Positions 25,697-33,021 of a stretch of DNA of 64,000 bases are shown here, piece after piece; within the stretch, counting starts at the first letter, position 1, and every line of letters begins with the position of its first letter. Origin of the DNA: Pantoea cypripedii (GTDB lineage: Bacteria > Pseudomonadota > Gammaproteobacteria > Enterobacterales > Enterobacteriaceae); contig NZ_CP024768.1 of the NCBI RefSeq assembly GCF_011395035.1, forward strand, positions 1,361,377 to 1,425,376, written 5' to 3'. The notes below the pieces were generated by a model. The model was given only the letters and a program-made list of their open reading frames with translations, did not search any database and was not told where the DNA came from. The position numbers were made by a program, and so were the translations under genes.

Positions 25697-25727
25697 AATG
25701 CCAGCATCACTGGCTGGCATTTTTTTT
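25697..25727. terminator. Bidirectional terminator between ybjD and cspD
   Basis: ATGCCAGC and GCTGGCAT form the stem, flanked by AAAAA on the left and eight Ts on the right. It can end both ybjD (plus) and cspD (minus). Confidence 0.88.
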
Positions 25728-25761
25728 CGGGAGTGGTCAGAATGGATGAAGAGGCGCAGGG

Positions 25762-25983
25762 TTATGCCTGGACCGATGTTTCCACCGGCACAATCAAACT
25801 GGCATGGTTGCCTTTTGGCCCTTCATGGACATCGAACTGAACCTGCTGGCCGGCTTTCAGCGTTCTGTATCCCTCCATCTGAATCGTGGAGTAGTGTGCG
25901 AAGATATCGTCGCCGCCGCCAATCGGACAGATAAAACCGAAGCCTTTGGCGTTGTTGAACCATTTAACAGTACCCGTCTCCAT
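25762..25983 (-). CDS. cspD: Stationary-phase cold-shock-like protein CspD
   Basis: A 73-residue cold-shock domain protein with RNP1 KGFGFI (13-18) and RNP2 DIFAH (26-30). The FICPIGGGDDIFAHYS segment and length fit CspD rather than CspA. In E. coli it binds single-stranded DNA and blocks replication when growth slows. The ATG at 25983 has GAGGGAAG seven bases upstream. It is divergent from clpS, the conserved arrangement. Confidence 0.95.
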   Translation of the reverse strand: METGTVKWFNNAKGFGFICPIGGGDDIFAHYSTIQMEGYRTLKAGQQVQFDVHEGPKGNHASLIVPVETSVQA

Positions 25984-26306
25984 GCTTTTACTTCCCTCGC
26001 AAGACATTTTGATAAGTAGGTGAGGTCATTGAAGCTGTGAGTCGAGCTTGTTTAAAACTCAATCAGCTTGTGTAAGTAGAATGTAGAGAAACGGTCCTTA
26101 TCGTCAAGCAAACGACCCGGGCGCGCAGGGGGAAATTCATCAAAATTTGAGGCAGTTAACGCTATTGCAAATTTTGTGATACAGGTCGCGCATGCGCTTT
26201 CAGGTCCAATTTTTCATGAGGGAAAAGTGGCTTGACAGGCATGTTAAACTTTAAGTGTGGGCGCAGCATTGCGCTCAACCGTAACGCAGAATTTCGACGG
26301 AACATT
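25984..26306. other. Divergent cspD/clpS promoter region
   Basis: A 323-base gap with no open frame of note. A TTGACA at 26232-26237 could be a -35 for clpS but has no convincing -10 at normal spacing. Nothing else was identified. Confidence 0.4.
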
Positions 26307-26627
26307 ATGGCAAACACAAACGACTGGCTTAACTTTGAACATCTGGCCGAAGACAAAGTACGCGAAGGGTTAAAGCCGCCTTCGATGTATAAAGTCATTC
26401 TGAATAATGACGATTATACACCTATGGAATTTGTTATTGACGTTCTGCAAAAGTTCTTTTCTTATGATGTAGAACGTGCAACGCAACTGATGTTGAAAGT
26501 TCACTACCAGGGAAAGGCAATCTGTGGTGTATTTACTGCGGAAGTGGCGGAAACCAAAGTTGCCCAGGTGAACAATTACGCACGAGATAATGAACATCCG
26601 TTGCTGTGTACGCTGGAAAAAGCCTGA
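26307..26627 (+). CDS. clpS: ATP-dependent Clp protease adaptor ClpS
   Basis: A 106-residue adaptor, exactly the E. coli length; the core PPSMYKVILNNDDYTPMEFV forms the N-degron pocket. It delivers proteins with N-terminal Leu, Phe, Trp or Tyr to ClpAP. The ATG at 26307 is fixed by homology, with an ACGGAAC leader. It is followed by clpA after 55 bases and lies about 4 kb from aat, whose product makes such N-degrons. Confidence 0.97.
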   Translation: MANTNDWLNFEHLAEDKVREGLKPPSMYKVILNNDDYTPMEFVIDVLQKFFSYDVERATQLMLKVHYQGKAICGVFTAEVAETKVAQVNNYARDNEHPLLCTLEKA

Positions 26628-26682
26628 AACCGTCTCCATATAGGGGAAAGGTCGTCAGAGCGATAATTGGGGGAGGTGCCTA

Positions 26683-28959
26683 ATGCTCAATCAAGAACTG
26701 GAACTCAGTTTAAACATGGCTTTCGCCAGAGCGCGTGAGCACCGTCATGAGTTTATGACCGTCGAGCATCTGTTGCTGGCTCTGCTCAGCAACCCGTCGG
26801 CCAGAGAGGCACTGGAAGCCTGTACGGTGGATATAGTGGCTCTGCGGCAGGAACTCGAAGCCTTCATCGAACAAACCACACCGGTGTTGCCCACCAGTGA
26901 AGAGGAGCGTGATACACAACCCACGCTCAGCTTCCAGCGTGTGCTGCAGCGTGCGGTTTTCCATGTCCAGTCATCCGGGCGCAGTGAAGTTTCTGGCGCC
27001 AACGTGCTGGTCGCCATCTTCAGCGAGCAAGAGTCGCAAGCGGCTTATCTGCTGCGCAAACATGAAGTGAGCCGCCTTGATGTGGTGAACTTTATCTCCC
27101 ACGGTACGCGTAAAGACGAGCCTGGTCAGGCACAGAATACGGAAAATCCGGTTAACGAAGAGCAGGCAGGCGGGGAGGAACGTATGGAAAACTTCACCAC
27201 CAATCTTAATCAGCTTGCTCGCGTCGGCGGGATCGACCCGTTGATCGGCCGCGAGAAAGAGCTGGAGCGTGCCATTCAGGTCTTGTGCCGTCGCCGTAAG
27301 AATAACCCGCTGCTGGTGGGTGAATCCGGCGTGGGTAAGACCGCCATTGCCGAAGGCCTTGCCTGGCGTATCGTGCAGGGTGATGTGCCGGAAGTGATGA
27401 AAGATTGCACCATCTACTCACTGGACATCGGTTCACTGCTGGCAGGCACCAAGTACCGTGGTGACTTTGAAAAACGTTTCAAAGCGCTGCTGAAACAGCT
27501 GGAGCAGGATAACAGCAGCATTCTGTTCATCGACGAAATCCACACCATTATCGGTGCGGGTGCAGCGTCGGGTGGCCAGGTGGATGCGGCAAACCTGATC
27601 AAGCCGCTGCTTTCCAGCGGTAAAATCCGCGTGATGGGTTCCACAACCTATCAGGAATTTAGCAACATTTTCGAGAAAGACCGGGCGCTGGCGCGTCGTT
27701 TCCAGAAAATCGACATTACCGAACCGTCGGTTGAAGAAACCGTGCAGATCCTCAATGGTCTGAAACCGAAATACGAAGCGCACCATGATGTCCGTTACAC
27801 AGCCAAAGCGGTGCGTGCGGCGGTCGAGCTGGCAGTGAAATACATCAACGATCGTCATTTGCCTGATAAGGCGATTGATGTGATTGATGAAGCCGGTGCG
27901 CGTGCGCGTCTGGTTCCGGCCAGCAAGCGTAAAAAAACCGTCAATGTGTCTGACATCGAAACGGTGGTGGCACGTATCGCACGTATTCCGGAACAAAGTG
28001 TTTCGGCGACCGATCGCGATACGCTGAAAAACCTCGGCGATCGTCTGAAAATGCTGGTGTTTGGCCAGGACAATGCGATTGAAGCCCTGACCGAAGCCAT
28101 CAAGATGAGCCGTGCAGGTCTGGGCCAGGATCGTAAACCGGTCGGTTCCTTCCTGTTTGCCGGTCCAACCGGTGTCGGTAAGACCGAAGTCACGGTGCAG
28201 CTGGCGAAAGCGCTCGGCATTGAGTTGCTGCGTTTTGATATGTCGGAATATATGGAACGTCATACGGTGAGCCGTCTGATTGGTGCACCTCCGGGGTATG
28301 TTGGCTTTGACCAGGGTGGCTTGCTCACCGATGCGGTGATCAAACATCCGCACGCCGTGGTACTGCTCGATGAAATCGAGAAAGCGCACCCGGATGTGTT
28401 CAACCTGCTGTTGCAGGTGATGGACAACGGCATGCTGACGGATAACAACGGCCGTAAAGCGGATTTCCGCAATGTGGTGCTGGTGATGACCACTAACGCC
28501 GGTGTGCGTGAGACTGAACGTAAGTCGATTGGCCTGATTCAGCAGGACAACAGCACCGACGCGATGGAAGAGATCAAAAAAATCTTTACGCCGGAGTTCC
28601 GTAACCGCCTCGATAACATTATCTGGTTCCGTCACCTGTCTGCTGAGGTGATTCATCAGGTGGTGGATAAATTTATTGTCGAGTTGCAGGCACAGCTGGA
28701 TGCGAAAGGCGTGTCGCTGGAAGTCAGCGATGACGCGCGTGACTGGCTGGCTGAGAAAGGGTATGACAAAGCGATGGGCGCGCGTCCGATGGCGCGTACC
28801 GTGCAGGAAAACCTGAAAAAACCGCTCGCCAACGAACTGCTGTTTGGTTCGCTGGTGGATGGGGGTTCAGTGTCCGTCGCGCTGGATAAAGAGAAAAACC
28901 AGCTCACCTACCATTTCCTCAGTGCGGAAAAACGTAAAACCGAAGGGACTGTGCATTAA
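26683..28959 (+). CDS. clpA: ATP-dependent Clp protease ATP-binding subunit ClpA
   Basis: A 758-residue AAA+ unfoldase, the E. coli length. Order: N-domain (1-145) that binds ClpS, linker rich in Glu/Gln, D1 with Walker A GESGVGKT near 213 and Walker B ILFIDEIHT near 284, and D2 with GPTGVGKTE near 493 and VVLLDEIEKAHP near 560. The IGL loop that docks ClpP (KSIGLIQQDN) is near 613. A GGGGGAGG ribosome-binding site precedes it, and a strong terminator follows. Confidence 0.97.
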   Translation: MLNQELELSLNMAFARAREHRHEFMTVEHLLLALLSNPSAREALEACTVDIVALRQELEAFIEQTTPVLPTSEEERDTQPTLSFQRVLQRAVFHVQSSGRSEVSGANVLVAIFSEQESQAAYLLRKHEVSRLDVVNFISHGTRKDEPGQAQNTENPVNEEQAGGEERMENFTTNLNQLARVGGIDPLIGREKELERAIQVLCRRRKNNPLLVGESGVGKTAIAEGLAWRIVQGDVPEVMKDCTIYSLDIGSLLAGTKYRGDFEKRFKALLKQLEQDNSSILFIDEIHTIIGAGAASGGQVDAANLIKPLLSSGKIRVMGSTTYQEFSNIFEKDRALARRFQKIDITEPSVEETVQILNGLKPKYEAHHDVRYTAKAVRAAVELAVKYINDRHLPDKAIDVIDEAGARARLVPASKRKKTVNVSDIETVVARIARIPEQSVSATDRDTLKNLGDRLKMLVFGQDNAIEALTEAIKMSRAGLGQDRKPVGSFLFAGPTGVGKTEVTVQLAKALGIELLRFDMSEYMERHTVSRLIGAPPGYVGFDQGGLLTDAVIKHPHAVVLLDEIEKAHPDVFNLLLQVMDNGMLTDNNGRKADFRNVVLVMTTNAGVRETERKSIGLIQQDNSTDAMEEIKKIFTPEFRNRLDNIIWFRHLSAEVIHQVVDKFIVELQAQLDAKGVSLEVSDDARDWLAEKGYDKAMGARPMARTVQENLKKPLANELLFGSLVDGGSVSVALDKEKNQLTYHFLSAEKRKTEGTVH

Positions 28960-28968
28960 TCACAGTAC

Positions 28969-29002
28969 AAAAAAACCCTGGTGCATTGCATCAGGGTTTT
29001 TT
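28969..29002 (+). terminator. Terminator of clpSA
   Basis: AAACCCTG (28972-28980 region) and CAGGGTTT (28991-29000 region) form a stem with an eleven-base loop, flanked by A-run and six Ts. The A-run makes it usable from the minus strand too. Confidence 0.88.
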
Positions 29003-29071
29003 CATGGAAGCGGGAACGCAGATATTTTCATACTCTACCCATTTTACCTGAACAGGTTCAGTGAGCAGGCG

Positions 29072-29227
29072 TTAAGCCGTCTTCTGTTGCTGGCTTTTTA
29101 CTTTTCGCTCACCAGAAATTTCAGCTGCCGCTGTTCTGAATTTGTCAGACATTAATGTGTTAGCGTTGGCAAGCAACAGAGCTCTGACTTCATCGCGCGA
29201 CAACCGTTTTTCGTTACGATCACTCAT
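29072..29227 (-). CDS. Unrecognised 51-residue basic protein
   Basis: A short ORF starting at 29227, with a near-perfect AGGAGG six to seven bases upstream, which is the main reason to believe it is translated. The protein begins MSDRNEKRLSRDEVRALLL and ends in a Lys/Gln-rich tail (KVKSQQQKTA); it looks mostly helical, with no membrane segment or metal site. I do not recognise the family. It lies 55 bases downstream of the GNAT-like gene on the same strand, in AT-richer DNA than the flanks. It could be a regulatory partner of that gene, but nothing proves this. Confidence 0.6.
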   Translation of the reverse strand: MSDRNEKRLSRDEVRALLLANANTLMSDKFRTAAAEISGERKVKSQQQKTA

Positions 29228-29282
29228 AGAGCCTCCTGTAAACAAGCACATATTATAATCAAACGTAAGAGGGAAGTCATCC

Positions 29283-29840
29283 TCACCAGTCGACCCTGAG
29301 GTTCGAACGTCGCAAAATGTTTTGCTGGACACTGGTTAACGCATTGAAATCTGCATACATGACATTCTTATCCTGGCGATAAGAGAAGCCAAACTTACTG
29401 TAGTGTTCAATCAAATCAGGATCGGGTTGGATAATAAAAGCACCAACGCTGTCATCTATACTGGCAAGAAGATCGGTCATAGCGATAACAGCCAGGGTGG
29501 TCAGTCTCCCTTTTAAAGGATGTGACGCGTCATCCTTCACCAATGATTCAATCATAAAAAGATGCAGATGCTTATCCGCTGCAGAATAGATTGCCAGGAA
29601 GGCACCCTCCACATCCTGGCTGCCTTTCACTTTAAACCCGGCACTGAAACTCTCTTCATGCAGAAAATGCGGAAAATAATTCAGCCAATTTAGTCTGGAT
29701 TTATGGTTTTTGGCCAGGGAGGCAAAATCATCCTCGGTAAGCCATGCGACAGTTAAGTCCAGGTTTGCTTTATCAATGAGCTGCTGAACGAATATGAGGG
29801 TTTCACTGCAGGATTTTTTGAACTCGACCAATGTCATCAT
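29283..29840 (-). CDS. GNAT-like acetyltransferase-fold protein, uncharacterised
   Basis: A 185-residue protein. Its second half fits the GNAT pattern: a beta strand GAFLAIYSA and a strand-helix HPLKGRLTTLAVIAMTDLL where acetyl-CoA would bind, then DLIEHYSKFGFSYR, which resembles the GNAT motif B Y.K.GF. The pyrophosphate loop (Q/R-x-x-G-x-G/A) is not clear, so activity is doubtful. The first half (about 1-80) has no recognised domain and is rich in Trp, Phe and Leu. Start is the ATG at 29840 or 29837; no good ribosome-binding site is seen. DNA here is visibly richer in A and T than clpA or aat. It occupies the spot where E. coli carries the serW tRNA, suggesting acquisition. Confidence 0.65.
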   Translation of the reverse strand: MMTLVEFKKSCSETLIFVQQLIDKANLDLTVAWLTEDDFASLAKNHKSRLNWLNYFPHFLHEESFSAGFKVKGSQDVEGAFLAIYSAADKHLHLFMIESLVKDDASHPLKGRLTTLAVIAMTDLLASIDDSVGAFIIQPDPDLIEHYSKFGFSYRQDKNVMYADFNALTSVQQNILRRSNLRVDW

Positions 29841-29935
29841 AAGTGAACAAACCCAATCATTCCGTTGATGTGATTAGGTATATGATTCCCGGCGAAATAA
29901 TCGCTGTCAATGGCAAGAGGGCAAAATAGCGCATG

Positions 29936-29966
29936 AAAAAGGCCGGATGCGAATCCGGCCTTTTTT
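29936..29966 (-). terminator. Terminator of infA
   Basis: GGCCGGAT (29941-29948) and ATCCGGCC (29953-29960) form a perfect eight-base stem with a GCGA loop; on the minus strand it is followed by five Ts, and T-rich sequence follows on the plus strand too. It lies 34 bases past the infA stop. Confidence 0.9.
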
Positions 29967-29999
29967 CGCGTTCAGAAAACGCGTGATATGAGTAGCGTC

Positions 30000-30218
30000 T
30001 TAGCGACTACGGAAGACAATGCGGCCTTTGCTCAGGTCGTACGGGGTCAACTCGACAGTCACTTTGTCGCCCGTCAGGATGCGGATGTAGTTTTTGCGCA
30101 TTTTACCGGAGATATGAGCGGTAACCACGTGCCCGTTTTCAAGTTCTACGCGGAACATGGTGTTAGGTAACGTATCCAGTACGGTACCTTGCATTTCAAT
30201 ATTGTCTTCTTTGGCCAT
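30000..30218 (-). CDS. infA: Translation initiation factor IF-1
   Basis: A 72-residue single S1/OB-fold protein essentially identical to enterobacterial IF-1 (MAKEDNIEMQGTVLDTLPN to KGRIVFRSR). It binds the ribosomal A site during initiation. The ATG at 30218 has AGAGGATT upstream. Expressed from a long upstream region after aat on the same strand. Confidence 0.98.
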   Translation of the reverse strand: MAKEDNIEMQGTVLDTLPNTMFRVELENGHVVTAHISGKMRKNYIRILTGDKVTVELTPYDLSKGRIVFRSR

Positions 30219-30515
30219 CGAATCCTCTGGGTGAACTACCAAACTGTTGAACCGGCAAGATAATGCCGAATTCCATGATTTATGTAAAGAAACGTTGGTG
30301 ATTTTGCCAACACTTCGCCGTGCGTCGCGCCAATGCGCGTGCATTACGGATTAAATTCGGGTGTTTTTGACGTCTGCGGGGGATTAGCGGGCTAAGAATC
30401 TGTAGCAATCGGCATCGGGCGCACAACTGAAACAGCTTCGGGAAAACAGTCACTTTCCCAGCCTGGCAATTCCGGCTCGCCACAGCGAAGCGCGGACGAC
30501 ATACCAAACTCGCTT

Positions 30516-30524
30516 ATTATATCA
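30516..30524 (-). promoter_or_regulatory. Candidate infA promoter (extended -10)
   Basis: On the minus strand TGATATAAT contains a consensus TATAAT (30521-30516) with a TGn extension, about 295 bases before the infA ATG. TTGCAC lies upstream at a loose 20-base spacing. The rest of the 346-base aat-infA gap holds no tRNA or open frame I can support. Confidence 0.5.
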
Positions 30525-30564
30525 CTTTTGCCGCGTATTGTGTGCAAAACATCTGCGCGGGCCG

Positions 30565-31257
30565 TCAAAAAAGGGTTTGTGTTTGCCAGCAACCGGGCAA
30601 AACTGGCTGCCACGCCAGCGATTGTACATACTGCAAATAATCGACGCGTGGAATTTCGACTGCGCCTAAAGACGCGGTATGGGGATTCAGTACCTGGCAA
30701 TCAATCAGCCGTCCGTTGTGGCCGAGAAAGTGCTGACTGAAGACCCACAACGCGGTTTTGGAGGCATTTTCCTGACGGCTGAACATCGACTCACCGCAAA
30801 AGATCTGGCCCAGTGCCAGCCCATATAATCCCCCGACCAGCCGCTGTTCCTGCCATACCTCAACCGAATGAGCATGCCCCAGTTCATACAATCGCAGCCA
30901 CGCGCGCTTTACCTCGAAAGTGATCCAGGTACCTTCCTGACGATGGCTGGCGCAGCCTTCCAGTACCTGAGCGAACGCCTGATTCATGGTGACCCGATAA
31001 GGGGAGCTTCGGTGAAAACGCGCCATGCTACGGCTGAGGTGGAAAGATTCCGGCAACATGACGGCGCGCGGATCGGGTGACCACCAGAGAATTGGATCGC
31101 CCGGTGAGAACCAGGGGAAAATGCCACGCTGGTACGCATTCATCAAACGGGCAGGGGAAAGATCTCCGCCCATCGCCAGCAAGCCGTTCGGCTCACGTAG
31201 CGCCATTTCCGGGGGCGGAAAATGCAGCGAATCACGTGACAGTTGGACCAGTCTCAT
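30565..31257 (-). CDS. aat: Leucyl/phenylalanyl-tRNA-protein transferase
   Basis: A 230-residue protein (E. coli 234), with MRLVQLSRDSLHFPPPE, GGDLSPARLMNAYQRGIFPWF and GESMFSRQENASKTAL typical of Aat. It transfers Leu or Phe from tRNA to N-terminal Lys or Arg, creating N-degrons read by ClpS. The C-terminus is shorter and diverged. It lies 33 bases downstream of cydC on the same strand, so it may be co-transcribed with cydDC. Confidence 0.95.
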   Translation of the reverse strand: MRLVQLSRDSLHFPPPEMALREPNGLLAMGGDLSPARLMNAYQRGIFPWFSPGDPILWWSPDPRAVMLPESFHLSRSMARFHRSSPYRVTMNQAFAQVLEGCASHRQEGTWITFEVKRAWLRLYELGHAHSVEVWQEQRLVGGLYGLALGQIFCGESMFSRQENASKTALWVFSQHFLGHNGRLIDCQVLNPHTASLGAVEIPRVDYLQYVQSLAWQPVLPGCWQTQTLF

Positions 31258-31290
31258 TGCGTTAAGTACCCTTACGGCAGTTCGCTAAGA

Positions 31291-33021
31291 CTATAGCGCA
31301 AACCGTTGGTGGAAACGCCAGTAGCGTCCTTCTTTTGAGATTAATTCGTCATGAGAACCGGATTCAATAATCTGTCCCTGATCCATCACACAAATGCGGT
31401 CCATTTGCGCCAGCCCACTCAGGCGATGCGTCACCATAATCAGCGTTTTCCCATGGGTGACATGCTGCAACAGCGCCAGAATCTGCTGCTCGGTGCTGGC
31501 ATCCAACCCTTCAGTGGGTTCATCAAGCAGCCAGAGGTCTCCGTCATGCAGCAACGCGCGCGCAATTGCCAGACGACGCATCTCGCCACCGGAAAGGGGA
31601 CGGCCACCTTCTCCCATCCAGGCATTCAACCCTTCGCTGTGATCGGCCAGATGGCTAAGCCCCACCTGATGCAGAGCATCGGTAAGCGCCTGGTCATTGG
31701 CAGCGGGGGAGGCCAGCAGCAGGTTATCACGCAAAGTCTGGCTGAACAGATGTACCCGTTGCGTCACCACGCTGATGCGCTGACGCAGCGTGGTTTCGTC
31801 CCAGTTCTCCAGCGGAATCCCGTTCAGCACGATCTGGCCTTGCTGTGCTTCCCAGCCGCGGGTGATTAATGCCAGCAGGCTGGATTTACCGCAACCGGTA
31901 GGCCCAAGCAACGCCAGGTGTTCACCGGTGTGTAAACTCAGGGAGAAGTTATGCAACACCGCTTCCGGGCGCTGTGGGTAGCTGAACTGAATATTCTCCA
32001 GTGTCAGGCTAATGCCCGCTGGCGTGTTAATTCTCGCTGATGGAAAACGGATGGCCGGAGGTTGATCGATAATTTCCTGCACCCGTTGTGCCGCGCTGGT
32101 GACCTGAGCCAGTGGCAAAAATGCCCCGGCAACCGGTGCCAGGGCTTCAAAGGCTGCCAGCCCACAGAAGACGAACAGTGCGATAAATGCCCCCGGGGCG
32201 CTATCTCCGCCGACGCCGGCAGCCGCCACCCACAGCAGCAGCGTCACGGTGACACCGGTAATCAGCAGCAACAGACTTTGCGCCACAGCCTGCAAACGAT
32301 GCTGTTTACGCTGAGCCTGTTGCCAGTCAATCTCTTCGCCATCGAGCTGTGCACGCCAGCGCGGGGCTGCGCCATAGATTTGCAGCTCGGCCAGCCCGGT
32401 GAGCCAGTGCGTCAGTTGTAAACGCCAGTTAGCCTGATGCTGAGCGATACGTAGGCCCGCGCTGGCACCAACGCGCCAGAACAGCGGTGGCATCATTAGC
32501 AGGGTTGCCAGCATGATGCCACCCAGCAGCAGCGCCAGTGGCACATCCAGCCAGGATAAACCCAACGTCACTGCGAGGATAACCACAGCGGCCCCTGCCA
32601 GCGGGGAGATAACGCGCAGATAGAGATGGTCGAGCGTGTCGACATCGCTAACAAAACGGTTGAGCAGGTCTCCCTGGCGAAACTGCGCCAGCTGCTGCGG
32701 TGCCAGAGCAATTAATTTGCTGAAGGTGAAGACGCGTAAATGTTGCAGCACGCGGAAAGTCGCATCGTGACTGACCAGGCGTTCGAAATAACGTGCTGCG
32801 GTGCGAATGATTGCCGCTCCCCGCACCCCGGCAGCCGGTAACATATAGTTGAAGCTGTAGAGACCGGCAACGCCCGCCACGGAGGAGGCGGCGAGGAACC
32901 AGCCGGACAAGGTCAGCAAACCAATGCTCGCCAGCAGGGTAGCGATGGCCAGGATCATTCCCAGGCCAAGACGCCACGGATGACGTCGCCATAAACGTAA
33001 AAAAGGATTCAGGCTATGCAT
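31291..33021 (-). CDS. cydC: Heterodimeric ABC exporter subunit CydC
   Basis: A 576-residue half-transporter: six membrane spans (about 15-300) and an ATPase domain with Walker A GPTGCGKSS near 372, LSGGE signature and LWLLDEPTEGLD. With CydD it exports reduced glutathione and cysteine (also linked to haem) to the periplasm and is needed for cytochrome bd assembly. Its ATG shares one base with the cydD stop (TGATG), giving coupled, equimolar translation. Confidence 0.96.
   Translation of the reverse strand: MHSLNPFLRLWRRHPWRLGLGMILAIATLLASIGLLTLSGWFLAASSVAGVAGLYSFNYMLPAAGVRGAAIIRTAARYFERLVSHDATFRVLQHLRVFTFSKLIALAPQQLAQFRQGDLLNRFVSDVDTLDHLYLRVISPLAGAAVVILAVTLGLSWLDVPLALLLGGIMLATLLMMPPLFWRVGASAGLRIAQHQANWRLQLTHWLTGLAELQIYGAAPRWRAQLDGEEIDWQQAQRKQHRLQAVAQSLLLLITGVTVTLLLWVAAAGVGGDSAPGAFIALFVFCGLAAFEALAPVAGAFLPLAQVTSAAQRVQEIIDQPPAIRFPSARINTPAGISLTLENIQFSYPQRPEAVLHNFSLSLHTGEHLALLGPTGCGKSSLLALITRGWEAQQGQIVLNGIPLENWDETTLRQRISVVTQRVHLFSQTLRDNLLLASPAANDQALTDALHQVGLSHLADHSEGLNAWMGEGGRPLSGGEMRRLAIARALLHDGDLWLLDEPTEGLDASTEQQILALLQHVTHGKTLIMVTHRLSGLAQMDRICVMDQGQIIESGSHDELISKEGRYWRFHQRFAL

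Noticed and set aside
27433..28656. Long open frame (407 codons) antisense to clpA
   Set aside because: It mirrors clpA codons, has no ribosome-binding site or recognisable domain, and clpA is certain.
29283..29332. tRNA T-loop-like GGTTCGAAC within the GNAT-like gene, as a possible serW remnant
   Set aside because: It is coding sequence of that ORF, and no acceptor, anticodon or D arms surround it.
29072..29840. Classical GNAT/RHH toxin-antitoxin pair
   Set aside because: The small protein lies downstream and shows no ribbon-helix-helix pattern; the GNAT core is degenerate.
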